Positions 40,418-55,400 of a stretch of DNA of 64,000 nt are shown here, one piece after another. The notes below the pieces were generated by a model that worked only from the letters and a program-made list of their open reading frames with translations, did no database searches and had not been told where the DNA came from. Where the stretch lies: NCBI GenBank assembly GCA_030141605.1, contig JAQGDQ010000086.1, positions 367,418-431,417 of the forward strand, in the 5' to 3' direction. Numbering within the stretch: the first letter of the stretch is position 1; each line of letters opens with the position of its first letter. This stretch comes from Tubiluchus corallicola. Taxonomy: Eukaryota; Priapulida; Priapulimorpha; Priapulimorphida; Tubiluchidae. Made by a program: the position numbers and the translations under genes.

Positions 40418-43400
40418 CTGGAACGGAATACAAAGTGTGACTACTATAGATAACATTATTATAAAGTGTGACTAGCACAGTTAACATTAAACAAACACAC
40501 AAAAAAAACAAACACAAAAAAAACAACACAGATAACATAACAAAAGTTGACTACCACAGATAACAAAACAAACACTAACATTAATACAAGGTGTGACTAC
40601 TACAAAAAATATTAATACAAGGTGTGATTGCTACAGATAATATTAATACCAAGTGTGACTACAGATAACATGAATACAAAGTGCGACTGCCACGGATAAC
40701 ATTAACACAAAGTGTGACTGCTACAGATAACATTAATATAATGGGAGTACTACAGATAACATTAATACAAAGTGTGACTACCACAGATAACATTAATACA
40801 AAGTGTGACTACCACAGATAACATTAACATAAAGTGTGACTACCACAGATAAGATTAATACAAAGCGTGACTACTACAGATAACATTAATACAAGGTGTG
40901 ACTACTACAGGTAACATTAATACAAGGTGTGACTACTGATAACATTAATACAAGGTGTGAATACTACAGAAAATATTAATACAAATTTGACTACTATACA
41001 CTCCCTTTATTATGCCAACCACGCTATCGCCGAAATTTCTAGCAAAACAAAATGTCTATATTTGCATAGTATATGTATGTATTAATGCATCCGTTATTAT
41101 GCCGATCTCGCTATAACGGTAACTTTTATGCAGTCCCTAAGTGGGAGGTATAAAGACCTTTAACTGTATCTGAACATGGCAACAATACTCCTGACATTTC
41201 CAATGTGTCTCTATGAGGATAACCTATGATGGTTAGCTAGTTTCCCGTTCTGCCACACACATAGGTATCACAAGCAAGCAGGGTCGGATGAATGCTGAAA
41301 CTCGTTTAACATGCGTGTAATTTGCCCACTTATTTGCCTAAAGATTATATAGTAACATTGAAAATGACAAAAGTAGCCGTTTTTAGACCATCCAGTTCAC
41401 GAAAAGAGAAATATGACACCATTTACTTACTAGGTCAGTAGGATACAAAGGAAAGTCTTCGGCAGGGTTGGTGATCACATAGCGCTTTGTGCAAGTCGTA
41501 ACCTGTCCATTATTCTCGTGGGCGTCACGAAACCGATATAGGCCTATACACAGCATGCCCATGTTCTTTAGAGCGTACACAAACAGGTCTCCATAGCGAC
41601 CACCGTTCTGCAAAACAAAAAGGAAAAAATGCAAACTATTATTCTTCGATTGCTATTAAATGGCATTGCCATACTGCAAATGATTTAATACCCGGGGAAG
41701 AGTAAACAATTTTCAGTTTGGACTGCCCCAACTTTTAACTAGGCACAGCTGCCTGGAAAATAGAATGCCTCGGTTCCGACTTCCAGGTGACGTGCGAAAC
41801 ATTTTCAGATGTCGTCGCGATTGTCGCCATATTTTTTATGCGAATTTCGGGTTTTTACTTGGGCGCAAAATTCCTTGCGAACTTTTAGTGACTTCTACGA
41901 CAAGGTGAACATTGCACATATTACTGTGATCATTTTGCGACAATCTTATGGAATTTTTGAAGAGAAAGTGCGGGACCTACGTGGTTCGCCAAAATGTGGA
42001 AAAATAGTCACAAAAGGTTCCTCAAGATTTCATGGATTCTGAATTGCTGCGAAAGTTTGCCGACAAATTTGCAAATGTTTAGCACATGTTATGACAGTTT
42101 AGCGAAGTTTTGGCAAAGTGGCAAGTTTTGCGTCTCGGGCGACAAAGTTTAAACATTTTAAAAAAATTTTCTAAAACTGGCAACAACAGCAAACACCGGC
42201 GAATGTTTTGTGAACTTTTGGCATGTTTGGCGACTGTTGGATAAGTCAACTGTGAACTTTTTATATTTTCCTTTCAGTCAAAACTGATTTCAAAAAATCA
42301 ATAACCATGGATCCATTTTGTTGCCAAGTTAAGTTTAGGGATATTCGGGAAAAATGAGAAGGGTTGAATAAATCGATCATTTTGTGTAGTCGTTTATTTT
42401 AATATATTAATTTGTGTTTTTTTTGCTTTTGTTATGGACACCTATATATCTCACTAGATGTTATGTTTATTATGCTGTATTGTTATGTTTTTTCATATGC
42501 AAATAAATCTCTAAACCTGTGAGTAATTTAACCCAAAATATAATATCTATAGTATTAAATAACACAAAAAGACAAACCCCAAACTGAGCAATAGGCCCGT
42601 CGCACAAGGTGATTTGAGCCACTTTAGGTCGATCTCGATTAGCTAAAGTTTCGGGAGTGCTGTAGCCTCCCCGTAGACCCGCCCCTTCAGCTAGTATCAA
42701 TTCAAGCTCAGGGGTGGCGCCACCAGTAATTAGAGTCCTGATTAGCGTTAATGCATTGTCATTGAAGTACGTCTGCAAAAAAAGTTGTTGAATTACCGTG
42801 GTTGTAAATATCTAAACACGCTTAAGAAGCATAAAAATCAACTTTTTTATTAAACATAAATTTAATATAACATATTATTAATACTAAAGTGGAACTTTTT
42901 TTGGACAAATAATTGTTTATATTTTTTTATTTGACAAAAAATTACAATCACAAATGCATTTATAATAACTATAATGGGCAATTAATCAAACACTGACTGG
43001 CTAACGAGGATTTTCTATGTAAAAGCCTTGTTCTGGATTGATTACTTTAAATTTTCAATTAGTTATGCCAATTCGGTTGGTTGTATCTGGCTTCCTGCAT
43101 GATAAGCGTACTGCTGGATATGTACGGACGAAATGATCTGTGTGCGTAATTTCGAAAATAAAACACAAAAATTCCTTCTTTCTTAAGAACAAATATTTTA
43201 ATCTCTGTGCTTGTACGTACATCATTTCAGAGAGTAGAAAGATCACTTATAAGTTTCACAGACACACAACTGCAACTATTGCTAGTTATTCTACCGGTAA
43301 GAATGACGTTAAGAAAGTTATGTAACTTATTTGCTGCATAGCGGCTGTGGGAAAGGCCGGGACAAGTTGGTTATGATGTGTTTGATGTTGAGATAAAACT

Positions 43401-46400
43401 GCAAGAACAGAATGAGCGATGATGAACCTAATGAAAGAAAGATGAAACAAGGCGTTGGGACCACACATTAACACAAGAGTATAAATAATTTGTTTTGTAA
43501 AGTAGAAATCAGAGATTTTAACGTACTATAGATTTAATGTTATTAATTTAAGTCCCCACTTTGTGTAATAAACGAAATGACAGCAGATACTACAGCATTG
43601 TTAGAATCAGAAAAAAATGAGATATCGCCACATTTGGATATTATTCCGAGAGAGCGAGTGCATTTATAGGATAGATATACTGTGTACAGATTTGTCGGTA
43701 AAGTTTATAGTGCAGAAGAAAATGGTTAGTATCTTCATAGGGAGCGCCACAGGATCACTGAAGAGGAAAGGAAATGAAATTACAATGCATATGTGCTTCT
43801 AGTAAACTGTAATTCATTCTCATTCTTGCCATGTAAACCTGGCCAACAAAGCACTAGCAGCAAAATGAGATGGTGGCTTAGCAAACTCATTCTAACTTGT
43901 CCAGCTTACGTTTGAACTGAATAAGAATAGGCATAGAATAGTTGAGTTCTGTATGTTTTGCCCACCCTGTAATTCAAATATTCTACAGACCACAATGCAC
44001 TATCACTAGTTTCAGCTAGTTTCATCACTTGAGCAACTGTTATTTGAATAATATGGATTAAATGTTCATTCTTGCTCCAGTTGATGCCCATTCTTGCTTT
44101 TCAAAGCAAAGCCGAACCCAATCTTAAACTGCAGGTCAAAACAATCTACTCTTTAGAATATTGAAAGGAAACATGCTATTTTTTTTAAAAATGACGTGCG
44201 AAAGAATTATTACCACACAAACACAATTTCACGTTCACGCCACTAGTTCTTCGCTGTTACATGTATTTTGCCATTTGCTAGTTAGGCGGGCATAAGCGCC
44301 TCAGTTTGGAAAGCGTTGTGCAAAAAATAGATGCTATACCTCTTAGTTCAGATGTGTTAGTTTGTGACAAACTACACACGTTCGACAGCTCATGGGTGAG
44401 CACAGCGGTAAATTTGAAATATGAATTTTTATCTTAAAACTTGTCGAGTTTTAGTACAACCTACTGAATATCGTACAGTAGTACTGCACTTCAACTTTCG
44501 CTTTCGCGAACACGTGCAACACGCTTGTGGAATATTTTTGCTGCTGAAAATTATGTTAGTTTGTGATGTCATCAATAGTTGGGCTTGCCCGCCGTTAATT
44601 AGGTTTTTAATCTATAATTTAATTATCAGAAATGCTTTTGCAGTATTAATTGTGTTAAGATGTATACTTTTTATCGGACTTGGAAATGGGGTAGTGTATG
44701 AAAAATACAGTCTTTTTTAAACTTTTTTAAGTGAAAACATTTGTGCATTATATTACTATAGGGATCACATTCTGACAAATGGTAATGAATAATATTTCAA
44801 ATGCTAGCTGGCATAATGAATCTTTTCTGCATTTGCATTAATCTCCCATCTTCATGAAGAACCTAGCAATCCATTTTACAGGAAAATTAAGATTGGCATC
44901 AGGGAATTCTTAATATCCTGCTACATCTTACCACCAAGCGATATGATGATTTGAAGGTTACTAAGCAAGCGAACTTAGTAAGTCGACTGGAGAGTCTGTT
45001 TCAGCCAATCACCAAGCGAGTGGCAGTTATGCTGCTATACAGACAGTTCAACCCTTTACAGGTGAAGTAGTAATATGACCCTATAATTGAAGTGTGCACT
45101 GTTCCTGCACATATGAGGGTTAAGCATAAGTTTAAATAGCAGCTTGCACTGTTCCTGCATATACGAGGGTTAAGTAGAAGTTTAAAATTGTTTTGCATAT
45201 AAGAGGGTTAAGCAGAAGTTTAATTGGCATCTCTGCCTCAGTTCAGAGCAAGCAGGAACAAGGTAAGCCCCGTTTTTTGAAAGCCGCCCACATGCACAGG
45301 CTTGGCATTTTCAGTTCTGCTTCAGCGCAAGCTACTAAGTCCGCTAATTTAAAAACTGCCTTAAAAAGATAATCATAAATTTACAGACAAAAAGCGCATT
45401 ACAATGAATTTCTTTACTAATCCGGAATGACACATTTTCACAGGAAAACCCACATTTACATTTATAAATGTTCTAGTGGGACTTTGTGTAAAAGAAAAGC
45501 ACAATGGAATGGACTACTATATGCACATACCGTACTCATGATTGAGTCTAACACACTAACAGCAAAAGCTGTACCACAGGCAAACGGCTGAGTTAAATAC
45601 AGTTCCGTATCCGGATCGTCATCATCATCCTGGTCCAGGAATTGTACGTTTGAGTCATTCACTGTAAATGAAAAAATGAAATCACTGTGAGTAAATGTCG
45701 AAGAGTTATTTGGTTTACATGACAAAATGACATTTTCTGCCTTTATATTTTAGGATCATCAATGTACTAATTATTCCTTCATTTGCTTGACTCGTAGTAT
45801 TGAAAAAGTCTATGACAAAATGACATTTTGTGCCTTTATATCTTAGTATCATCAATGTACTAATCATTCCTTTTTTCGCTTGATTCGTAGTATTGAAAAT
45901 GGCTATGACAGTCGAAACGATCATCTACGCTCAAAAAACATGTTAATATACACAAAGATAGTAAGTAATTTTTTGTGAGTTCCTTGTTTCCATTGTTAAC
46001 TCTTGAAAAAACAATACAAGCATATAGGAAAAATAACACAGAAGGACAGCAAATAAAAAACAAGGGAGGAACACAGAGGTATAAAATTTAGATTTAGATT
46101 TAATATTACATTCTTTAAAACTTCATAAAGTCCATATACACATCAGTGACACAATAGAAACGAAGTTTGTGCTCTTTCTAGATGCTTGTATTATTTTTAG
46201 GGTGATATCTTTTTTGTGTGTTAATAATATAAGCAAAAAGGCAGAATCACAAAGACCCACCTAACTCGGTGATCATCGGCACATTAGCACCATGAACAGA
46301 TCCTTTACGTTGTAAAACCAACGGCGATCCGAGCTGCACGGCTGATTCTTTACCTTCACCTGAAAAGAAATTAGTCAATGCTAATTGGAACTTTTACCTG

Positions 46401-49400
46401 GTAAGATCTTTATCAAGGAAGGTATTTGTATAATGAATCTGTATAATTATTTGTATAATTGACTTTCCACAGACAGGTTAACTAACATACTTTTTACACA
46501 ACAAGTGTAAAAAGTTTTACAAGACATTGTGAATGAAGCATCTGATCACGGTGACACTGAAACAATTGAACTGACACATGAGTCACATCTCCAACCAGAA
46601 ATTGTTATCAGAGGCAGAAAATGAGACAGGGACGAGCTGTTGAAATAAACGAAATAAAGACATTCATTAGACTTAGTATTTTAACAAGACTTCATACATC
46701 TTGTCGTGAGCCTGTTGCATCACTGTTGTCACATAAAGAAGTCAAACCAATCTTTACTGCAACCATACCTAGAAGTAGACTCAGCAGTATTTTGAAGCAC
46801 CTCAGATTTGATGTGTTCATGGGGCAACCTAAAATGTTTTAAAAACATTTTCACCAAAGCATTTCCAAGCTGCCCGAAAAGGTTCAATCATTTTAAAACC
46901 GTTTTGCACCAAAATCCTTCGAGGGGTCAGACATCAACCATGCACACAATGTGTCTTCTGTTTGTTTTGAAAATTGTTTGTCCAGTGACCATGTGAAACT
47001 GTCTGGCCAATTGAAAATGCTTATACATAGACAAGCAATCTTGATTTTTAGAATGAAATAATTCAGAAAACATCATAAATATCACAATGTCAATGTAAGT
47101 GGTATGATCGAAAATGTCAAATATGGGTCCCAATGCTGCCATTTTTCACAAAATGCAGCCAAGGCCAGAATTTTTTATAGACATGTGTTATAGTGCAGAT
47201 TATAGTAGTTTATGCTAACAGGTCAAAGCCAAGCAATATTTAACTATCAGAATTCGATACTGTAGGATGCATACTATTTTCGCAAGTTGCGTTACAAACT
47301 TTTTAAAGGTCAACGCTAAGAACATTTAGCCTTTAGAAAGGACCATTGGTACTTTTGCTGAAGATCAGAGATCCAACTAATGACAATAGTGAAAGATGGT
47401 GCTTGCAGCAAAAGGAAATTAAATTAACACCAAGCTTGAGGTGTCAAACACTGGTACAATTAGTTCAGCGTGGGAATGGTAAGTGTCTGGGAAGTGGTAA
47501 CACTATAACTCATTAAGATGAAATTTAGAATACCCAGAAGCTTAAAAACAGTACAGAAACGAACTCGTCCAAAACTCAACTTTGTAATACACACTTTCAC
47601 AAGAAGAAATGACAACAGAAAACAACAACAAAAAAAAAACAAGTACAAATCATCTCAACTAACTAAAGCAGGATAGCAACAGCTAAACTGTATACACGAG
47701 TTTCCATAGCAACATGTTATCAGATTCATAACAACCGACAGACAAGTAAGTATGCTGCATGATGCCATAGTCCGCAGATGCTTCATTAAATTTTCAGTAA
47801 AGTTTTTTATTGCAAACGGCTTAGTACTGGCAGCCTGTGAAGCACTGTCGATATGCAGAGATTACCCAAATGTCTCTATACCAGAGACAGCAGAAAAACA
47901 TTACTGGTACAAATTACCAACACCGAAAGAGAATGAAGCATTCTTTGGCAAATGGCTAACTAATTATCCAACGGTTTTTTCTATTAGCAAAAAAACTAAT
48001 GGCATATATGTTGTTGTACAAAGAGACATCAGAACATGGCTTACAGAAATGTCCGAAGTTTTTGACCCAGGAACAAAACTTAAAGAAAAGCCAATCAAAG
48101 TAAGTGGCAGATGCCGTTCGGGACAATTGAATGATGACCACATTGAAAGAACCATAGAAATCGAAATAGTGATAGTAAGCTATAACTTCTTTCCGCCACA
48201 GTTTTTAGATGATACGCCAGACGTGATCATTGTACCTGAATTCACCTCGATTGGAACCACTCTGCAAGTAGTAGAAGCAAAAGACTCCGACCTTTTGCCA
48301 CCGAGTAACGAGATCATCTTCACTATGGGTATTCAAAAATCTTTTTACTTTGACGTTGTTCAAACAGGAGCTTCTCAAGCCAAGGTTATCCTGAAGAGAG
48401 AAGTAGACTATGAAAATCATGCCAACGGTACGCTGCATCTGTTTGTTCAACTTAATGACAAAGGCGTAACTCCAAATTCAAAACAGAATTCAGAGCGGTT
48501 CACGATCAAGCTCATAGACGAGTCACTAAACCCAAAGTTCACAAGTGTTTGGTATCACACAACAGTAAACAATGATGCACATACATCAACAGAACTTGAC
48601 ACCTACCCAACACCAGTGAGAGCGGTCGATGGAGAGACAATGAAATACGATGGCCGTTTGACGTACTCTTTAGTAAACACATCCCAACACTTCACAATGG
48701 AGCAAAAAGGTGAAGGAGCAATAGTGAAGGTTGGCCCAAATGGTCTGCCTGAGTCGGAATACACATTAACAATTCGAGCACAGGTGGACGAGTACCATTT
48801 CACTGATGCATTCTTGACAGTAATAGTGAAGCAACCGAGCAAACCACCAATATTTCTACTGAAATTTTACAAGTTTAATGTTTTGGAGAGCATGCCAGTA
48901 GGGAGGTGGCTCTCGACAATTCCCATCATTAACCAGGGACCTGACACCATTGCGTTTACTCTTATCACACGTGATATAAATGCAACAAATAAGTTTATGA
49001 TTACACCAAAAGGGTTTCTACTTGTAGCAGCTAAGCTGATTCCTGGCGTGTTCAACCTAGCCGTAAGAGCAGATGTTGGCCAACATTCGGGGTTTGTGAA
49101 CATTACACTTACTGTACTAGAAGGATTCGATAAAAATCCAAAGTTTTGGAAACCTGAATATAATTTCGTATACAAGAGATCACTTCCATCAACTTTAAAG
49201 GTAAACGCAACTTGCGCAGGGACAAAAAGTGCTTTGGATTACTCAATACTTGGCTACAGTAACCGTTTTAACATCAACAAACATGGAGAAATTCTAGTAA
49301 AGGTTGAGGATTTGAGCAACACGGCAGACCATTATTTTGAGTTCAGCGTAATTGCGTGCTGCACCCGTGGGGTGCTGTCCGCAGGGGAAGACCAACGCTG

Positions 49401-52400
49401 TAATTCAACTCTGGCAAAGCTTCTCATTGCATCAGGAGGATCGATTAGAAGAGGTCACACACGGCAACAGAATGAGCAAAAAGTGAAAAGGACCAAGAAG
49501 GAAATTACAATTACAGTATATACTTTTATTGCAGTAATGATAGTTGTCATAGTTCTTAACACTGTATATTTATTATACTTAAGAAGAAAGAAGCACAGTC
49601 AGCTGGAATAATCATCAGTTAACACTTGGATAAAACTATCTGAAAAAAATAATGTTCCAGAGCAAAATTATGGTATATATAATCAGCTGTATCTCTGAAA
49701 TGTTGGGCCTTCATGATGGAAATCATGAGAATTGTAACATTAGCAGACTTTGTAGTCTTATACTGCAATTAGGGGAAAAAACGGTTTATTTTTTATTTTT
49801 GGCATCAAGACAAATCGAACTGAATAAGCCTTTTCACAGTTCCAGCGATTGATGATGATCGTTAAAAGGTCAAAGGTTAAGTGTACCAGACAACATATTT
49901 GTGATCACTTAACAAAGCCTTGCAGCCCATGCTACGGTAATAGTAATAGTTTTAACAGCTAACTAGAACCTTACCTAGTTCATTTTTTCTTGATCCCAAG
50001 TAAGATCCCATAGTAAATCACTCTATGCAGAGACTAATGCATAATTAAGTAAAGTTTATATAAAAAACTGACGGTTGCTGAACTGATGTGGCAGACGGCC
50101 TTGGTTTACCCACACATCACATGACCATTGTAGTTAAGACGCATTGCTGTGGTGCACTTAACCTTTCACCTGCAGCAAATGTGCATGCGCACAGCAGAAC
50201 TGTGAAAAGGCTTGTTGCAACAAACACACATTTTGGCCAGATCTATTGTAGCAGACCAATAAAAAGCCGAGACTGAACACAGAACATTTCAAGTTAACAA
50301 CAGTGTTAACAGTTAGGCTAGTTGAATTTACTAAAACGAAGAAAAAATTAATGCTTGTAATACTGCACAGCCACCAGAATTTTTATTACATTAAATCAAA
50401 CATTCGCTTCATCCCAAGGTGCAAATAGAACACACTGTCTTCCTGAAGTTGATTGTAATTGTTCATACTTGTTCAATACAGGAATGCGTAACCTTGAAAC
50501 ATCACGTTAATTGAATATCACATGACACTGACGATAGTCACACACACTTACTTAATATAAAATATTCAATTGTTCCCAAACTTATAAGGGGTTTGCTTAA
50601 ACTATAATGCTTTTCTTGGAATGAAATACAATCATATTTGCTTTGCCGGAAATCGCATTTATGGATGTTGGAAAATTCGGACAAAATCTGGTCCGAGGAA
50701 AGTCCCGCGTACTACAGACATAGTCCATTATTTCGCGAGTTACCGCTAGTTGGCGGGCTGTCACTTTGATTACATCAAAACAGCATGTAACGACACGTGT
50801 AGCTTGTATGTCAGCGTGTTTAGAAATTTTAATCAGCATTTGTAAGTGCTTTAGAGTCAATTATGCGGAGTTATTTGAGCCAATTGCCGACAGTTTTTAT
50901 ATACTTTTGTATAGGAGCGGTCCATACTAGGCGGTTTTGAGTCAATTAGACAATTGATTCTACATTACCGCGAGTCTAATACACGGCAGCTAATATATTA
51001 GCTTAGTATCGGAAAATACGAACAATCGGCAAATTCGGACAGACATTTCATCACTTTTGTTCGGCAAACCTAAATATGTATGTATTACAACAGTTAAGTT
51101 TCTGCTTTACAAAGTTCGTGAAGAGGCTTGGTTTCGTACCTTGACCCTGTAGTAGTCCCAACGTGTCATCAAAATGCATAGCTTTAATATTCAATGATGC
51201 CAATATAGCTTCCTTATCTGCAAGTGTTGGGTCTTCTATTCCAGCAACTTTTGCAGACAGAATCACACACATATCACATAGGTTAACATTTACTGCACGC
51301 AGATCAGCCCTGCTCAGTGGCGAACCCTACAAACAAACGAACATTCGTCAGAAATCAGAAATTTAAGTGGTGAATTTGAAACGAATTTACAGTGAACACC
51401 CAACTTACGAATAACGGTAGCACTTTAAAGTGTTTGCAATCAATAGTACAGAGCAGTACTTGAGATTATCACAAACAAATAATTACATTTTTGGTACTGT
51501 AGTGCTACCGGGTGGCATAGTTACCGTCTGTCTGCTTCCATGTTGGGAACTCGGAGTATTTTGCACATGTATAATGTACAAAAGAGTTGCACAACACATA
51601 AACAATATTCTGTATTACCAACAGTTCAACATGCAAAAGCTCATCAGACAAGTTAGTGCAGTAGCTACTGTATCATTTACTAGTAAATACAGGCACAGGC
51701 AACCCATAATGCTTTTCGGACAATCCTGCCGCGACGTCATTCGCAATATGCAGCCGAGGTCTGGCAAGTGCAGATACAGAACCGCAAATGTTCAAAATGA
51801 GATGAGATCTAACACGTTTTATTAATTCATATAGTTGAGCGCATAAAAACTGGGATATTCGATTTCATTGTTTCTTTTCTGCTTACGTTGTTGATTTTCA
51901 TAATTATAAAAAATGACTGGGCATTTACTTAAAAATGTTTAAGCAAACACATACCTTGGTGTTTAAAGTAGTTTACCCACATTATTTATTACCCAGGTCT
52001 AATATTTTTATCAGTTAAAACAGAGAATTTAAATTTTCTATGCCATCAATGAAGCATGCAAAAGAAACAGCAAGCAGGGAAATAATCAGGGAGATGACAG
52101 ATCAAATCACTTTTGTTGTCGGGTTGACTTACAATAAACAAAGTATGATTTCTTTACCGTGAGGTTAATTACCCAATTAATTGTTTATTAACAATTAGAA
52201 ATATATTTCAGGCCACTAACAAAGATATGAATGAACGGACTGATAAATTTAACAGCACACAAAAAGATAATGTATATTATTATATTCCCGTAATCACTAC
52301 GTTGTACTGGTAGTGCCAGGCGTAGTACCTAGGCCGGCGTAGCTGACTCATTGATAAAGCATGCAATTAAATAATTAAGAAGCTTGTTAGATAAAAACTC

Positions 52401-55400
52401 AGATAAATGCCTTGTGTGGGGAAAACACTAACTTTTGTGACTCACAGTTCGTGTGATCAGGCTTTCAGTATGTAATAACCGATTGTAGTAACAGCGCAGT
52501 TAATTAAAAAATACCAGTGCTTGCTTTTATTTGTGAACACAAGTGGTTACAGTTTCTTCACTACTGCTGAATCTTAGCATTCGGGTACCCGGACACCCAA
52601 TGGATCAGGAATGGGGTGCCCAAGTCTGATTTTAGCTGCCTGTGTAAACACTAACGTACACAAACACTATTAAAATGTAACTAAAATACCTCCAATATGG
52701 AGATCTTAGGTAAATTGTGCAGGTTTTTCCATTCACGTTTCACATATTCAAGATTGCCAAGGATGACTACGTGCTTTAGCTCATGGTAATGAAAGTTCGA
52801 GGCTCGCAGCGGCATGACTAGATTGCGCAAACCGATCAGCGGCGAGTCCTCGTCCGCAAACAGGCAACAAACGACGTGGCCGTTTAATACTGTCATGGCA
52901 GCCTGGTTTCGATCCTGAAATAATTGCAATAAAAGCTGTATGATAATCCACCATTAGCTCATGAAAACTTAAGCCGAAGCCGTATTACAGTCAGTTTGCT
53001 TTAATTCGTGGTAGTGCTCATGTATGTTCACTGCTGCAATGATATAAGATTTTTATCTTTTTGATTGTCGATTACAGTAGCTGGTCATAGTATGCGTACT
53101 GAACTTTGTTATTTAACATTCAATATTTCTGGGCATTTCTTTTGTCATCATCGGAAAGTTGGTAGTTTTAACGACATTTTGAAAAGCAGAACAAATGAAA
53201 ACAAGCCAATCTCAATTTTCTTTTATGCGGTTCCCAAAAGAGTTTTTATTATTATGACCTAGTCAGTTATTATGTGTTAAAGCACTTGATTACGGTGCTC
53301 ATAGTTCATCTATCAATCAATCAATCAGTGTTAATACATCTCGTACTGACTGATTGAAAATAATAATGATAATACTAATTATATAATATGCCGATGTCTC
53401 ATTGTTATCAGCGCATGAGATAAAGACAGACCACCAGTGAAACATACAGAACAAAAACAAGTTGAGTTGATAAAACCGCTAGTATTGCACAGTGGTACAA
53501 ATTTTTAGGTCTCTAGATGATAAAAAACCTGCCCTTTTATCCCTTCACAGTCACTAAACAAAGAACCGAAGATGTGTAAACAGTGGATTTCAACTCACTG
53601 CCAGTCCTTTCAGCGCTTGCCACACCAAATGCAATGCGAGTAAAAGGAGTTCGACACTTGGTTTGTGTACAAAAACGTAAAAGAACATGAGTTCTAAAGC
53701 CGAAATCAGCTTTCCAGACTTTCTAAACTTATTAACTCTTAATTACATTATTTCTACATTAATCTAAGGTACGTTTGCAGAAAATATTTCAGTCACGCCT
53801 ACATGGCTTCATTACAGATTCTCATCTTAAAAAATATGTTTACGAAATGAGATATGCTGGCATGAAACAGGCATAAAAATTATCTTCCTACATTGGCAAC
53901 AGCTAGGCCATAAAGTTTTTTTTAAGTTATCAAATCATGACATGATATGCATAGAAAATCATAGTATTAAATACACAAAAGAGCCAGCTTCTAGGAATCT
54001 ATTTAAATTAAATTAACAAGTTAAATTCTAATCTGTTGTTTTGTAGTTTCAGTTTGTATACATCCTTTGTATTATTAATGTATTATTTATTCTTTTTTGG
54101 CTTGATTTATAGTTTGATAATGGCTTCAGCAACCGAAATGATCGTCACTCAATAAACATCTTAAATCAAAGTATTGATAAGGAGAATGCATTAGTACCAA
54201 AATGCATTCTTCTATCGGCCGGTCAGGGCACCAGTGAAACATGCCCGTCGAGTCGAACCTCTTCTGTTGCTGTTCGACTTCTACGATTGGTATGGAAGTG
54301 TCGCCGAGTGGCGGTAAAAGTTGCACAGATTTGTCATTAGATGGCATCACACTGTTGTTTCGACTAGGTGTCCTGCAAGCATAGAAGAAACAAAATTTGA
54401 AATTCATGTATTCATGTTTGCATATTGAAACATTGAATAAATACACTTCTAAAAAGATACATAATTTATTAAATGTATTGTTTGGTGTCAACATTTAAAT
54501 TTTCACAGGGAACTTGACATTTTTACAAAGCAGCATATACAAAACTCAAATTGATATTGAATTGCTAAAATCAAAATCAAAATAATTTTTTGGTTTGGAA
54601 AGATGCGTCATTACATTCAATAAACAAACAGAATGAGTAGACTTTGAATTCGATAAAACTTCTTTAAAAAATAATATTAGCAAACAATTTGGGTAAGAAT
54701 GATATTTTATGTAGTCCGTACTGCCAAAATTCTGGCAAAACTTTGCAGCCCAACGTGGTAAATAAACTGGCCAACTGGGCCAACAGGACCGGTAGCACTG
54801 CTAACTGTGAACTAACACCACAATCTTATATAAAGGCAAAGCTACTACTTTCAGTCGTGCAGTTTTATGCTAACAAAAATTATTAAGAAACACTATATTG
54901 ATTTCATTCCCCAGAATTAAGACAGCCACAAGAAAGAATATTAAAATATTTATATGTAATAATGTATCTAGACACTACAAAATTTCATCTGACTAAAATA
55001 AAATAATATATAAATCTTAAGACTAGCTAAATAATTAAAGAAGTGCAGCTAATTACTAATATAAATGTATTCAATAATTTTTTCGGCTGATGTAAAATAA
55101 ATAATTACATCACTATAAAACTATAATTATGATATTTACAGAAGAAAAACCTGACTATAATCCTATTAAACAAATGGAGAAAAAACATGTAATTTGAAGG
55201 TTGACAATAGAGTACTAACATTTTAAAATCTACCTCTGCTCTATTTCAAGTGAACAAACATCAAAAACAGCATGAATTAACATATTCTGCACCTGTATTA
55301 TGGTAGGCTACAGGAAAAGGAAAACTAATTTCGCAGGAACTAGAGCTTTTCAAAGTTGTAATTCCTTACTTTTTCTTAATACAGCTTTAAAGAAGTGAAT

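Noticed and set aside
41809-42042. 77-codon plus-strand frame in a BK intron
   Set aside because: The surrounding sequence is made of repeated gcgaa/tttgcc words and looks like old repeat DNA. No domain recognised.
51430-51825. 131-codon plus-strand frame in a BK intron
   Set aside because: No family resemblance, no conserved start context, mixed low-information composition. Probably chance.
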